Below are positions 27,901 to 38,126 of a DNA stretch of 64,000 bases, in pieces. The stretch lies in contig JANXBW010000002.1 of NCBI GenBank assembly GCA_025060325.1, forward strand, positions 124,001 to 188,000. Reading direction: 5' to 3'. Source of the stretch: Thermoguttaceae bacterium. Lineage in GTDB: Bacteria > Planctomycetota > Planctomycetia > Pirellulales > Thermoguttaceae. The position numbers and the translations under genes are program-made. How positions within the stretch are numbered: the stretch's first letter is position 1; every line of letters starts with the position of its first letter. The notes under the pieces are model-generated. The model was not told the DNA's origin. It ran no database searches and worked only from the letters and a program-made list of their open reading frames with translations.

Positions 27901-28472
27901 AAACCGAGGGCGATAGGGATCCAGGCCCCGGCGCTCACCTGAGCCTCCACTTCTACCCCAAGCTCTGCCCGGTCTCTACCAACGCTGCCGGCTAACCGGA
28001 ACTTGAGGAGGGAATACGGCGGGGGCTGATTACCCGTTTGAAGCTGAGCGTAAATCTTCTCGAAGACTTCAAAGGGAATGTTAATTACCGGCTGAAGGGT
28101 GCCCGATTTCCCTGGGAGCCAATACTCCCTAGGCTGAGCCTCCTCCACAAGGACAGAACCATTAGTCCCGGGACGAGGGAACCCGGATGGCCGGGCCAAA
28201 GGGGGGGATGGGGCCGGCGCCCCCTCGAAACCCACACCGCCGGCCAGGGGTGAACTCGGCGCTCCAGTCGCAGTTTCTGGCGGTTTCTGCGCTCCAGGAG
28301 CATCAGAAGGCGTTTCGGCGACCGGCGGCCCCCAATCAATAGCCGGAGCCCCCGGCTGAGCAGAACCTTGAGCCAAAGCAGCCAGCGAGGCCCAAGGGAG
28401 CCAAGTCACGCTCCCTAGGGTCAGCAAGGCAATCAAAGCGAACTTGCTCGGACCCCTGCTCACTTGGGCCAT
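24951..28472 (-). CDS. Large envelope protein related to the downstream giant (about 1,173 aa)
   Basis: From the ATG at 28472 a signal peptide follows ('FALIALLTLGSVTWLPWASLAALAQG'), then a Pro/Ala-rich stretch. A long beta-rich region starts with 'REYWLPGKSG...VINIPFEVFEKIYAQL' and 'FRLAGSVGRDRAELGVEVE'. The C-terminal about 1054-1127 holds three hydrophobic segments ('CVLLLGLALVY', 'WILLSLGAVIAAGTIV', 'GLLGVVLVGLAAFL'), then a short polar tail that should face the cytoplasm. The order of elements matches each half of the downstream giant protein, so I treat them as paralogues. The frame reaches a GTG at 28529, but the signal peptide fits the internal ATG. No catalytic motif is recognised. 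Role unknown; presumably a structural or scaffolding protein of the planctomycete envelope. Confidence 0.85.
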   Translation of the reverse strand: MAQVSRGPSKFALIALLTLGSVTWLPWASLAALAQGSAQPGAPAIDWGPPVAETPSDAPGAQKPPETATGAPSSPLAGGVGFEGAPAPSPPLARPSGFPRPGTNGSVLVEEAQPREYWLPGKSGTLQPVINIPFEVFEKIYAQLQTGNQPPPYSLLKFRLAGSVGRDRAELGVEVEAQVSAGAWIPIALGLDEAAILSDSVVFGGTGRFFLSFDDKKGYVWWVLSEKDEVQKLSFRIAVPIQRAKEVSELRLLTPQAVSTEASLELPEAEASVEVGEGVQLRALESVSGATRVELMGVGGSLGRGGQLSIKWRSAAGKPSPAGLGRLEVSAKQLVQLLTEHALTTAELQLRPLGGPVSQVDILLPAGAELLPGESALPYQVVPVQEGESSSDRGAHRLVFTEPITGPTLVSLTWRQMFGRPGEPVSLGIRGVKQAVRHFGVVVVSGSAWRSCQWELSGDIRRIEAQVLPDFWRKGEEVLAAFEYYSERHELRMKCGPEKTQIVVSPEYELVVGADYARLTAKWRLFVRGVPATELEVAANGWQIEQFEPEALLAPEVVLSELAETEVLHLSQPLVGSCDVRLTARRKLDASSGRIRLPLLLPRADVITTGMVIVRCDENVEVLVDLTESKGFARQVALPGPELSGPPARGYFRWEPASAERPVVVLDRWVYRQEVTVSSEATVTLRPGMGSVEQRLEYEIAYQPLQHLTFALPASLARSNGIEFLLDGQRVIPLSLPSEAFGNGDEGELAWRRVLLPEPRLGRVELVFRARLAVPYLPPRASARLTVPLIVPREGAWRQNRVRLLVEEGIRVQPRAGVWKGAMDSFGWIDGPEVVLLADEGVAELPVALHRPGGRGIIVERAWIQSFVGTRSRQDRAVFRLVTAEPDIEIDLPPGADPEETWAAVAVNSPENVQKIRTEVTPAGSLQVFLPEHQPGQRLFLEIVYRLPGQLRQFQPVEISLPQIRGEAWVQQVYWQLVLPPQWHIVAEPAGWFGEYRLAFRGGFLRRDPAVDEGELATWAGAIRSQKIPDTAEIYLFSRQDGIGSAKVVFARRPIIVTAASGCVLLLGLALVYRPGLRRPWILLSLGAVIAAGTIVQPDYAVLAGQAGLLGVVLVGLAAFLQRIVTALGEGRETGDVPGSAMTLEEAESAPLAAGGGLTGRSKISAPTSSVLP

Positions 28473-28529
28473 CCGCCTTCTTTTCCTACTTGCTCTCCTA
28501 AGGTCCCGAATTAAAAGCGAAAAGAACAC

Positions 28530-30037
28530 CTAAAACATGAAAAAGGCAAAGGTTTCTGAACTAACTAACACCCTTCCTCAGTGGTCTCTCGGGGTGGCCC
28601 CGTTTCCGCAACAACCGAGGAGAAGCTCACAGCCGAAACCCTATCGCCTACCCGACCTTTTCCGGGTCGGGGACCTTGCGCCAACTTTAAACCGACCAGG
28701 TTCACGGTCAACGTTCGCACCGCCCAACAGCTCGGCAGCCGGATCATTCGGAGTTTTTCCCCACACCGTTAACCTACGAGGGTGTCCGCTTCCGGTACTT
28801 CCTCGCTCCCACTACCGCCCCACCGAGTGGTTCGGCACTCTCCCACAAGGAATTCGATCAGGCTTCTCGCAAATTGGCCTCGGTCTTTCGAATAGGCGTT
28901 AACTGCAGCTAAAGGATAGGCTAATTCGGCCTCGAAAATGTGATATCAACCCCCCACCATAGGGGATGCTTGTCTCCCATAAGCTGGTTTTGCCCGACGG
29001 CCGATAACGCCAGGCCTCACCTCGCCGCTCGAAACTCGCTTCCCCGGGGCGCCGTGCCCAAGCGGACGCTCGCCTTGACCCCTGAAAAGTCCCCTTTTTT
29101 GAGCTTGGGAGTACCGAGAAAATTCACCACACTTTGCCCCGACTTCGGTTTGGCCCTACTTGAGAATTCAAAAAGAGCTGCACATAGCCCCTTTAACGAA
29201 GTTCCGCGGCCCACCGACGCTGAAAAGGTGCGAGACGGAAAATTGTCCGCTGGGGTACCACCAGCTCTTGCGACTATCGATTACTAAGATTAGCGCTACT
29301 AATCACCTGCTAACCGTTTGCTTAAATTAGCATCGGTGCCCGAGTGGTTTCTCCCAACCCCGAGCTTCATCCCGCGGACCTGTAGCCAAACCGCGTGCAG
29401 AAAGTCCTATAAGCCCGCTCAGACCTCAAAGTAGTTTTCCCCACTATGTGGGAATCACAATATTTCTCTGTGATGGAGAATCACACCCCGGCCCCTCCGC
29501 TTCTTCTTCAGTTTAACCGGCACCACCCCGGGAGGAAAGCATTTCCCGCAGGCCTCTTAGGCCTACTCTAGGAGGGCCGAATTCCCTCAACGTGGGCCAC
29601 TAAAGCCGACAATCTCGCCCCTGCGACCAGGCTCCGGCAATCGCTTTATGGGCGTCTATCATTAGCCCGATGCAAACAGGAGCGTCCAACTCCTGCCCCG
29701 TCTGCTAGGCCACCCAGCTTAGTACTCCCCGATTCGCCACCGCGGAGATTCTCTGATACCCACTTGAGGGAGCCTCCCCCTCATCTTCCAACCGTCAGAA
29801 TCAGTAGCGACCGAGGCCCGGGAGCCGGATAGCAGGTTGAATCCAGCTTTTCGCTATCGGTCCTTGAAATTGCCACCGCCTGGGCCCATACTGCCAGACC
29901 GTGAGATGACCATTGGGAAATCTGCGGCATTGTCGGCTTTCTCCCTAATTTGCCAAAGGCCCCCAGCCGAGTTTGGATACCGCTGCCCAAACAGTTTCCC
30001 AGACTGAATTCGCATTTATACCTCAGGAGCCTCCACT
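28530..30037. other. 1.5-kb region without a recognisable gene
   Basis: Lies between the divergent envelope operon and the Gfo/Idh/MocA gene, so both promoters should be here. Visible structure: a 7-bp hairpin CCCGACC/GGTCGGG at 28651-28671, and a small inverted repeat ATCACA/TGTGAT around 29455-29475 followed by another GAATCACA. Short open frames on both strands look random. I found no tRNA or known structured RNA signature by eye. Confidence 0.6.
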
Positions 30038-31414
30038 ATGGCGCACCCCCATTCTGCTTTCCCGACAAACCACAAGCCGATCGGCATCAGCGGGAAGAGC
30101 ACCCGCCGGCATTTTCTTCAGACTTGTGCCGTGGCCGGCAGCGCACTGGCCGGAGCCGCCATCGCCCGAATGGCTCATGCCGCCGAGGATAACACTATCC
30201 AGGTGGCTTTGGTGGGCTGCGGCGGTCGGGGTACTGGGGCGGCAGCAAATGCTCTCAGCACGCCGGGCCCCACACGACTAGTTGCAATGGCGGACGTTTT
30301 TGCCAACCGTCTGGAGGGCAGCTTGGCGCAGCTTTCAAAGCAATTTGGCGAAAAAGTTCAGGTACCGCCGGACTGCCAATTTGTCGGTTTCGACGCCTAC
30401 CGGAAGGCAATGGACGTTTTGCGGCCCGGCGATGTAGTGCTCTTAGCTACCCCGCCGGCATTTCGTCCCCTCCATCTGGAGTATGCGGTCTCTCGGGGGC
30501 TGAACGTCTTTATGGAAAAGTCGTTTGCCGTCGATGCTCCCGGCGTTCGTCGGGTTTTGAAAGCGGGCAAAGAGGCCGAGGCAAAGAACCTAAAAATCGC
30601 TGGGGGCTTGATGAGCCGGCATTACCTCCCGCTCGAGCAAGCTATCGACCGCATCCACAACGGCGCCATTGGCAAAGTCATAACCTGTTGGGCATACCGA
30701 ATGCATGGGCCGGTAGGCTTTGCGCCAAAATCGCCCGACATGAGCGAGCTTGCGCACCAAATTCGCAACTATTCGTGTTTTACTTGGCTCAACGGGAGCT
30801 TCATGTTGGACTGGCTCATCCACAATCTGGATGTGTGTTGCTGGGTGAAAAACGCATGGCCAGCGGCAGCCCAAGGCCAGGGAGGTCGGCAGGTTCGAGA
30901 CGTCCCGGACCAACTCTTTGACCATTATGCTGTTGAATTTATCTTCCCGGATGGGACGAAGCTTTTTGCACAGGGCAGGCATCAAGCCAACACCTGGGGC
31001 TTCTTCGGTTGTGTCATTCACGGAAGCAGCGGTTCGGCGGTCCTCGGCGAAGGGATTCCGGAGCCTCGACTGTATCGGGAGCATCAGGCCCGGCCTGAGG
31101 CCCTCCTGTGGGAGTACCAAGGGCCGCCGTGCAATCAATATCAACGGGAGATGGATCTCCTTTTCGAGGCAATTCGGCAAGACCGGCCTTATAACGAAAC
31201 GGAACGCTGCGCCTATGCTTGTCTTGTTGGGATCCTTGGCCGGATGGCCGCCGAATCCGGCAAGATGATCACGTGGGAAGAGGCGATGGCCTCGGAGCTA
31301 CAACTTGCTCCCAATGTCGACAATTTAAGCTCTCTTGACGACCCGGCCCCGGTCATGCCGGATGCAAACGGTAATTATCCGGTGGCCAAACCGGGGATGA
31401 CCCAGGTGTTGTGA
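30038..31414 (+). CDS. Tat-exported Gfo/Idh/MocA family oxidoreductase
   Basis: 458 residues. The N-terminus carries a twin-arginine signal, 'STRRHFLQT', followed by a hydrophobic Ala-rich stretch ending 'MAHAAED', so the protein is exported folded. The mature part opens with the Rossmann motif 'VALVGCGGRGTG'. The family's 'EKP'-type catalytic loop reads 'MEKSFAVDAPGVRRV'. 'HNLDVCCWV' supplies the conserved His region. Members use NAD(P) to oxidise or rearrange sugars or inositols, and exported planctomycete members are very numerous with unknown substrates. An AGGAG precedes the ATG by 9 bases. No sugar-related partner is adjacent. Confidence 0.93.
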   Translation: MAHPHSAFPTNHKPIGISGKSTRRHFLQTCAVAGSALAGAAIARMAHAAEDNTIQVALVGCGGRGTGAAANALSTPGPTRLVAMADVFANRLEGSLAQLSKQFGEKVQVPPDCQFVGFDAYRKAMDVLRPGDVVLLATPPAFRPLHLEYAVSRGLNVFMEKSFAVDAPGVRRVLKAGKEAEAKNLKIAGGLMSRHYLPLEQAIDRIHNGAIGKVITCWAYRMHGPVGFAPKSPDMSELAHQIRNYSCFTWLNGSFMLDWLIHNLDVCCWVKNAWPAAAQGQGGRQVRDVPDQLFDHYAVEFIFPDGTKLFAQGRHQANTWGFFGCVIHGSSGSAVLGEGIPEPRLYREHQARPEALLWEYQGPPCNQYQREMDLLFEAIRQDRPYNETERCAYACLVGILGRMAAESGKMITWEEAMASELQLAPNVDNLSSLDDPAPVMPDANGNYPVAKPGMTQVL

Positions 31415-31750
31415 TTGACGGCCTAGTTTGTCCCGCTGAGGCACCCCGGCCCGCTGGGGATTATCAGCAGTTAGAAAAACCGATCGGTGAAATTCATCTG
31501 CCCGCGCAGGCGGCGTGGCGCGTACTATTTGTTGGGGACCGCAAAGCCTGTCAAAGCTGAACCCCAAACGCGTACCCAACGTCAGTCGCAAAGAATGTTG
31601 GGGCAAAGAATATGTAGTATTTAGCCGGCCGCCACAGCAGTGTTTCGCTTCTTTCAAAAGTAACTGGGCGTTCGGTTGAGTAAAGCAAGAAGATATTTTT
31701 GGTGGGACAGGCAGCGGCCGGAACGAAAAGGAGCGATTATCGGGCCAGCT
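31415..31750. other. Spacer upstream of the P-type ATPase
   Basis: No gene recognised. The ATPase frame stays open back to a TTG at 31676, so the first 75 bases upstream of the chosen ATG could be coding. No ribosome-binding site decides between them; an AAGGAG at about 31728 lies 17 bases before the ATG, longer than usual. Confidence 0.45.
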
Positions 31751-34700
31751 ATGTCAACAACTTTTTCCTCCAGTCCTAGTACTCGGACAACTGGGATATT
31801 ATCAAGCACCTTAAAGAGCGAGAGAAAAGCGGAACGATCGAGCAAACTCCAACACGAGGACCGTCCCTGGCATGCCCTGCCCGCAGAGGAGGTGGCGGCA
31901 ATCTGGAACGTGGAGCCCTCCTGGGGGCTTTCTCGTCAAGAAGTCCACAATCGCCAGCAGAAATATGGTCGCAATCTCCTTCCTCAGCCTCCCCAGCCGC
32001 ATCCTCTTGTAGTTTTTCTTCGTCAGTTTCACCAGGGGCTTGTATACATTCTGATCGCCTGCGCGGTTATCTCCGCGCTATTTGACGATTGGCTCGAAGC
32101 CGGGGTGATCTTGGTTCTTGTTGTCATCAACGCAGTGATCGGCTACATCCAGGAGCGGAAGGCAAGCGAGGCTTTGCTTGCGCTCATGCGCCGCGCCAAA
32201 ACCCGCGCAGTAGTTCGTCGGGAAGGTAAGACGGAGGAGGTCGATTCGGAAGAGTTAGTGCCGGGCGATATCGTTTTCCTTGAAGCTGGGGCGAAAGTGC
32301 CGGCAGATATTCGGCTTTTCTATACCCGCGACCTGCAAATTGACGAGTCAACTCTCACCGGCGAATCCGTGCCGGTTAGCAAAACGACAGCGCCGCTTCC
32401 GGCGGAGACGCCCTTGGCCGACCGCACCAATATCGCCTTTTGTTCATCCCTGGTCACTTATGGACAAGGCCGAGGCATTGTGGTAGCGACCGGCTATGCC
32501 GCCGAGATCGGACGGATCACGGCATTGGTCCAGGGGGCGCAAGAAATTGACACACCGCTGATGCGGAATATCGCTACTTTTAGCCGAATGCTATTCGTCG
32601 TCATCATTGCTTTGGCGTTGTTTACTTTCGCCATCGGCCTTTTGCGAGGACAGGACTGGGTGAGCATGCTTCAAGCGGCAGTGGCACTTGCCGTCGGTGC
32701 AGTCCCGGAAGCTTTGCCCGCTGCGTTGACGGCAACTCTGGCCCTTGGCGTGGTCCGGATGGCCCGTCGGCACGCAATAGTCCGCAAGCTGCCGGCTGTC
32801 GAAGCGCTCGGAAGTGTAACTGTCATCTGTTCTGACAAAACCGGTACGCTGACGGCTAATGAGCTCACGGTGGTCAGAATCTGGGCGGGCGGCCAGCTTT
32901 ACGAAGTGACCGGCGCTGGCTTTACGCCCGAAGGGAAAATCTTGCCTCTTTCCCCCAATGGTCAACTGCCTCAAGAAAACCGAGCGCTTAGTGAATGCTT
33001 GGCCGCAGGGGTCCTTTGCAACGATGCGGATCTTTTTGAGCGCGCTGGCCGCTGGGAGATTACAGGCGACCCCACCGAAGCCGCCTTGCTAGTCGTCGCG
33101 GCTAAATACGGTTTAGACAAGAATGGGGAAAATCGTTTACGACCGCGGCAGGATACGATTCCCTTTGACGCCGAGCGACGCTATTCCGCTACGCTTCATG
33201 CATGGCCGGCAATGTCCCAAAACGTGATCTTCATTAAAGGGGCCGTCGAAGCGGTCTTGGCGCGCTGTCAATCCATGATGGACTGCCACGGCCGGGAAGT
33301 CCCGATTGATCCACAACTTGTGGAGAAACAAGCAGAGGAGCTTGCCCGGAATGGCCTGCGGGTATTGGCCTTGGCTCGGCAAATTGTCCCTTCCGAGCTG
33401 AACGCGTTTGAGCACCTCGAGGTTTCCGGACAGTTCACTTTCCTGGGGCTCCAGGCCATGATGGATCCACCCCGGGAGGAGGCCATTCGGGCGGTAGCTA
33501 CCTGCCACCAGGCGGGCATCCGGGTCAAAATGATCACCGGTGATCACGCGTTGACAGCCGCTGTGATTGCCGCCCGAATTGGAATCGGAACTCAAGTCCG
33601 AACTTCCGTAAATCCCGGGCAAGAGGCGGGGGCTGTAAGCACCCTTGCTTGTGCCGCGGCAAGCTCGAAAAGCCTTGGCGTTTCTCGGGAGCTAGCTTCT
33701 AGCGTTCCGGATGCCATCTACCGGCAAGCCGAATCGCATTTCCCCAAAGTTCTTACAGGGACCGATCTCGACCGGATACCAGACCACGAGCTGCCTTCGG
33801 TCTGCGAAGAGGTCGATGTCTTCGCCCGAGTGAGCCCGGAGCAAAAATTCCGCCTTGTTCGGGCCTTGCAAAGTCGGGGTCATATCGTCGCGATGACCGG
33901 TGACGGCGTCAACGATGCCCCAGCTTTAAAACAGGCAGACATTGGAGTCGCCATGGGCAGGGCCGGCACCGAAGTGGCCAAAGAAGCTTCTGATATCGTC
34001 CTTACCGACGACAACTTCGCCACGATTGAGGCCGCTGTGGAAGAAGGCCGAGGCGTCTTTGATGCGCTCACAAAGTTTATCGTCTGGACACTTCCGACAA
34101 ACCTCGGAGACGGCTTAGTGCTGATGGCAGCCATCCTTGCCGGAGTAGCATTACCGATTCTGCCCCTGCAAGTGCTGTGGATAAATACGGCCACCGTGGC
34201 TTTAATCGGCATGGTACTTGCCTTTGAACCCAAAGAGCCAGACATCATGCTTCGTCCCCCGCGGGATCCGCGGGAACCTATCCTCACCCGAACGTTGATC
34301 GAGCGGATTTGCCTGGTAGGCACGTTCTTGCTGATAGGCGCTTTCTGGCTTTTCACCTCCTTTGCCCATCAGGGTATCCAGGCGGGATTGCCCGAGGGAA
34401 AGGCGTACGCCGTGGCTCGTACGGTGGCGGTGAACTTTTTCGTGTTCACGCAGCTCTTTTATGTGTTTAACTGCCGGTCCCTCCGCCGGTCGGTGCTATA
34501 TGTGGGAATTTTCTCCAACCCCTGGGTGTGGGTGGGAAGCTCACTAATGATCATTGCTCAGCTTGCGTACACTTACCTACCTGTGATGAACATCGCTTTT
34601 GATTCTGCACCTTTAACGTGGAGCCACTGGTTGTGGATCCTCGGTACGTCCATTTGGATCCTTCCGTTGGTTGGAACCGAGAAGTGGCTGCGTCTCCATG

Positions 34701-34765
34701 GGCGTCGACTTGTGGACGGCATTCTCTGGAGGATTGTGAGCCCCGGGCGAAAAGTGAGTCCATGA
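31751..34765 (+). CDS. P-type cation-transporting ATPase, CtpF-like P2 group
   Basis: About 1,004 residues, inner membrane. 'LTGESVPV' (actuator), '[10 protein letters not shown]' with the phosphorylated Asp at about residue 362, 'MITGDH' and '[22 protein letters not shown]' are all intact. TM4 has '[11 protein letters not shown]' in place of the calcium-pump 'AIPEGLPA'. TM6 reads '[12 protein letters not shown]' where calcium pumps have 'LWVNLVTDGLPA', so the Asp that binds Ca2+ is missing. '[18 protein letters not shown]' after TM6 resembles CtpF-type ATPases. A monovalent or other cation is plausible, but the substrate is not decided. The N-terminal 60 residues before 'WHALPAEEV' are low-complexity Ser/Thr-rich. 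Confidence 0.92.
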   Translation: MSTTFSSSPSTRTTGILSSTLKSERKAERSSKLQHEDRPWHALPAEEVAAIWNVEPSWGLSRQEVHNRQQKYGRNLLPQPPQPHPLVVFLRQFHQGLVYILIACAVISALFDDWLEAGVILVLVVINAVIGYIQERKASEALLALMRRAKTRAVVRREGKTEEVDSEELVPGDIVFLEAGAKVPADIRLFYTRDLQIDESTLTGESVPVSKTTAPLPAETPLADRTNIAFCSSLVTYGQGRGIVVATGYAAEIGRITALVQGAQEIDTPLMRNIATFSRMLFVVIIALALFTFAIGLLRGQDWVSMLQAAVALAVGAVPEALPAALTATLALGVVRMARRHAIVRKLPAVEALGSVTVICSDKTGTLTANELTVVRIWAGGQLYEVTGAGFTPEGKILPLSPNGQLPQENRALSECLAAGVLCNDADLFERAGRWEITGDPTEAALLVVAAKYGLDKNGENRLRPRQDTIPFDAERRYSATLHAWPAMSQNVIFIKGAVEAVLARCQSMMDCHGREVPIDPQLVEKQAEELARNGLRVLALARQIVPSELNAFEHLEVSGQFTFLGLQAMMDPPREEAIRAVATCHQAGIRVKMITGDHALTAAVIAARIGIGTQVRTSVNPGQEAGAVSTLACAAASSKSLGVSRELASSVPDAIYRQAESHFPKVLTGTDLDRIPDHELPSVCEEVDVFARVSPEQKFRLVRALQSRGHIVAMTGDGVNDAPALKQADIGVAMGRAGTEVAKEASDIVLTDDNFATIEAAVEEGRGVFDALTKFIVWTLPTNLGDGLVLMAAILAGVALPILPLQVLWINTATVALIGMVLAFEPKEPDIMLRPPRDPREPILTRTLIERICLVGTFLLIGAFWLFTSFAHQGIQAGLPEGKAYAVARTVAVNFFVFTQLFYVFNCRSLRRSVLYVGIFSNPWVWVGSSLMIIAQLAYTYLPVMNIAFDSAPLTWSHWLWILGTSIWILPLVGTEKWLRLHGRRLVDGILWRIVSPGRKVSP

Positions 34766-35653
34766 CAGGCCGCCGGCGCAGTTAAGGCCCAGGTCGGAGC
34801 CTGATGGGACCCTTTCCTTGGCACGTGGTTTTGAAGGCATCTCCATAGAGGTAGCCTTCAAGGCAGGCTTTGGCGAAGCTACTGACTTCCTCGGCGGGCA
34901 ACTACATGGGCTTGTTCCGGGCTTACTTTAGGCCAAGGGAATCGGGTAACGGTCGGCTTCCACTATCATGTTTCTGACTTTTGGAAGATATCCGCCGCCA
35001 ATTTATGCGGCGAAGCTAATGACCTCCGCCGAAATAGCGGGTAGTTTGCCAGAAAAAGTTGGCGGTGGTGCTTGGGATCTGGGGGAATTCGTGGGTAAAT
35101 AGGTGGGAGATCCTCCTTGCCCCGTAAAACCTCGCCCTATCGAGGCGAAACTCACCCGGAATCCCCAAACCTTGCAGAAAAAGCGAGGGATCCGCGGGCA
35201 TAGATCGCCCGGCCGGGGTATATCGTGGGGATTCGGCCAAAGGGGTGAGGACGTTGGTCGCAGAAGGCCGGGCCGGCAAGTCGGGCGTCCAAACACCGAG
35301 CGCTTTGGGCGGAAAATCTCGGTCGGGCCACCCGGGGAACCCAGTTTCAGAAAGCTGGCCAAAGGCTATACTTGGTACGACTTGAGGCCGGCGCCGCGAG
35401 TCCAAGGCTCGGCAAAATAATCGCTCGCCCCAAAACTCGCGGAGGAAAACCCGCCTGTGTATCGGGGATGTTCCGGCACCCTTCTTGACGCGCTACCGGC
35501 CTTAGATTTAATTTGAGTGAGAAAACCCGTGCGGATAAGCCCTTCGCGAGCGGAAAGTCTCTCTGGGGATGGGGGCGCGGGGTTCGGTGCAGGGACCGGC
35601 GATCTGAACTTTCTGGTCGAGGGCTGGCAACGACGGCCAAGCCTGGGCCGTGA
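34766..35653. other. Gene-free region before tRNA-Phe
   Basis: No supported gene. Two copies of an imperfect motif, 'GGCGAAGCTA-TGAC-TCC', occur near 34872 and 35009 with loosely similar flanks, which suggests an old duplication. Otherwise featureless. Confidence 0.5.
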
Positions 35654-35726
35654 GGACAGGTAGCTCAGTTGGTAGAGCACTGGACTGAAAATCCAGGTGT
35701 CGGCGGTTCGATCCCGCCCCTGTCCA
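35654..35726 (+). tRNA. tRNA-Phe (GAA)
   Basis: 73 bases fold as a standard cloverleaf. The acceptor stem is GGACAGG/CCTGTCC, the D arm GCTC-AGTTGGTA-GAGC, the anticodon arm CTGGA-CTGAAAA-TCCAG with anticodon GAA, the variable loop GTGTC, and the T arm GGCGG-TTCGATC-CCGCC, with A as discriminator. CCA is not encoded; the next bases are CTGG. Confidence 0.97.
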
Positions 35727-38126
35727 CTGGCAAATGCCTGGTTCCGAAAGGACAGGCTTGTGTGCAAGCCGCTAAGCAGGATGGACTTGTCGGTTTGAGG
35801 TCCTGCGAGCTGCTCGAACCTTTGCTAATAGGGTATTTGTCCCAGCCGCGGTAGTACTCCCCTGGCAACAACCACAAGATCTCCATTCCCGCTTCGTCAA
35901 CTCGGATAGCCAAGCCCCTCCACAGGGTCCCTTCAAACTGGGTTACTGTGCCCCGCTTGAAGCCTAGCCTAAAGGAGACTTGTAGCTTCTTGCTGCGCCC
36001 TGACAACGCCGGGAGGTTGGGGGATTCGTGCGCCGGTCACCTTTCCGCCTGCTCAGCTAATGGCTGAGCCGCCAAAGCTCCACAAGACTGGGACCCCCGG
36101 CTTCCGGATCCCGAAACTGACTGCGGTGTCAACAATTCCCTTGTCTTCGGTAAGACTGCCCTGTCAGCGCCGCGTTAGCAGCGGGTCATCAACATTCCCG
36201 GGACTCCCCGGGGCCTGTAACCTATGCGCGGCGGGGTAGTGTTCCTTGGGCCTTGGCTCGTCAACTGGACGATGGGCTTAAGTCGAAAGACCCTAGCGGA
36301 CCCCAGCCTCCAAAAAGTAGCGACCAATTGGTCAACAGGGATCCCCTCAGAATCTAATGGCGGTGCAAGCCGACAACAATCACGAGTTCAGGTTGGGAGC
36401 ATCTGGTCCACAGGGGGAAGCTGATGATTTTGCGCTTGCTTTGACGGCAACCGGATAAGGCTTGAGGGAAGTTTGTCGCCCCACGGCGCAGCTCGTCCGC
36501 GCAGGAACCGATGATAGCTGCACCGGATGCCTACTTTACTAGTGGCAAAGAGAGTGTGAACCTCGATAGCACCGGAGAGGATTTTCACTTTGACACGAGC
36601 CAAGCGACGGTGCACCAGCTAGACAAAATCTGTAGGAAGTGGAAGCAAGAAAATTTGGCGGGACTTCACGCCGGAAAACTTGACCCAATTGAAGGGCGAA
36701 CGGGAGATATCACCGGCTGTTCAATCCCATAAGAAGTCGGCCGAAAGGCGAACAAAACCTTGGGTTTCCGAAGGGACCTTGGGTGGTTGTCCAAAGCGGG
36801 CAGAGCCTGGGGCTTGGCAATCTTCTTCCCTTCTTCGCCCGCGGCTTGGCCGCCGCTAGCAAATCAAGATGGCATATCTGTCCGATTTGTGGGAACGTGC
36901 GCTCAGGTCGCTTGGTAATTATTTTTGATCCACTTGGACGGTTAGGCGGTGCCTGCATCATTGCAAAGATGATGGCCCTTTTTATGCGGCCGTTCTGCCT
37001 GAGATCCACATCGCTTTGCTTGCGGGTTCAGAGATTGTTTTCAAAACGCACAGGCAGGTCCAGCCGTGATGCCTCCAGGGGGGATGTTTTTATTCGAAAA
37101 TGGTCCCTCACTTACGGGTGGTTCCGCAGGAGCAAATTTCCCGAAGCCAGACGGAGATGACACTTCCAGCGGCGATACAAAGTTCCCTCGCCGGCGAGGG
37201 ATTAAACAGCATCTGATCCAACCGATTAAACAGAGCCTCAGAAACTTTGTCTTGTACCCTGTGAGGAATGCGTTCTTGTAAATCTATGTCAACCGCCTGA
37301 AAGCCCGGAGTTGAATGGTATGGTTCAAGGCTGACCTGCACGCCAGTGGACCGCTTGGCTCCGACTCAATTAAAAGCCTCTACCGGCGATAAGCCAGCAG
37401 GGCAGCCTGTTACGTCGTTGGGAGAAGATTCGGAAAAAACCGCGTAGGCCTAAACGTGTACGCCGCGGTCGTGAAGCTATCACAGCGCATGTGCGAGAAT
37501 AAGCTCAAGCAAGATCGACGGTAAACAAACTTTGGAGACAGCGTCTCCGTTGGCTTAGTTTTTATCCCTCTGTTCCCATTCCAAGGTGGAAAGGACAGTC
37601 CTTCCTTCCCTCGCTTTCGGTGTTTAATACGTCGGCTAAGCGATTTTTCTGCGTGTTACCGATTAGCCTTCAAACGCACCTTAAGTCTGTGCGAGAGCCT
37701 GGGTTCCCGGAGGTATCAGGCAGCACCACGGAGATCTTATCGGTGCTGCGATGGAGCTGGGCTATATCTACGTATGAAGGACTAGCCCGCGGCGAGTCAT
37801 TCTGAGCTTTTCCCCATCGCTTTGTCGCAACGTGAGAATCGGCGAGGCATGAAAAGGGCTTATTCCACCGAGAAAGAGCCACAATGCTGGTCGCCTAGAA
37901 GTGTGATTCCTGTCAGCCAATCGAAGGTATTGGACAAAATCAATATGCACCGGTTAGAAACCACCGTCGATCTAATCCCATCACATGGCCGATTCTAAAG
38001 GGGAGATTCAACGGCCGGACAGTCATCCCTCCCTTAATTTTCCGAAATTGGCATCCGGGGTGCCTATCTGTCGTACACGCTTGGGCAAGTCTTTTGGTAC
38101 CCGAGCACTCCACGCATCAAGAGAAC
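35727..38126. other. 2.4-kb gene-poor region after tRNA-Phe
   Basis: Many short open frames on both strands, none with a convincing start and domain. On the minus strand, bases about 35830-36000 read as a protein-like piece ('EGTLWRGLAIRVDEAGMEILW') without a good start. It runs on into the tRNA complement, so it may be a gene remnant. Around 37.66-37.88 kb there is a repeat-like segment, listed separately. I see no integrase, transposase or att duplication of the tRNA 3' end. Confidence 0.5.
37660..37880. repeat. Possible dispersed repeat element with internal inverted repeat
   Basis: CAGCACC (37721-37727) and GGTGCTG (37742-37748) form an inverted repeat. On the minus strand the segment reads 'SHVATKRWGKAQNDSP' and 'VVLPDTSGNPGSRTD', word patterns I associate with non-coding dispersed repeats mis-called as proteins in many genomes. 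Only one copy is visible in this window, so the repeat status is an inference. Confidence 0.3.

Noticed and set aside
28537-28902. Plus-strand 121-codon frame upstream of the envelope operon
   Set aside because: No ribosome-binding site, Pro/Arg/Ser-rich irregular translation; likely promoter-region chance frame.
35665-36006. Minus-strand open frame ending in 'GGIEPPTPGFSVQCSTN'
   Set aside because: The end is the antisense translation of the tRNA-Phe gene, a well-known false protein. The start is a TTG without a ribosome-binding site. The first half may be a remnant and is mentioned under the gene-poor region.
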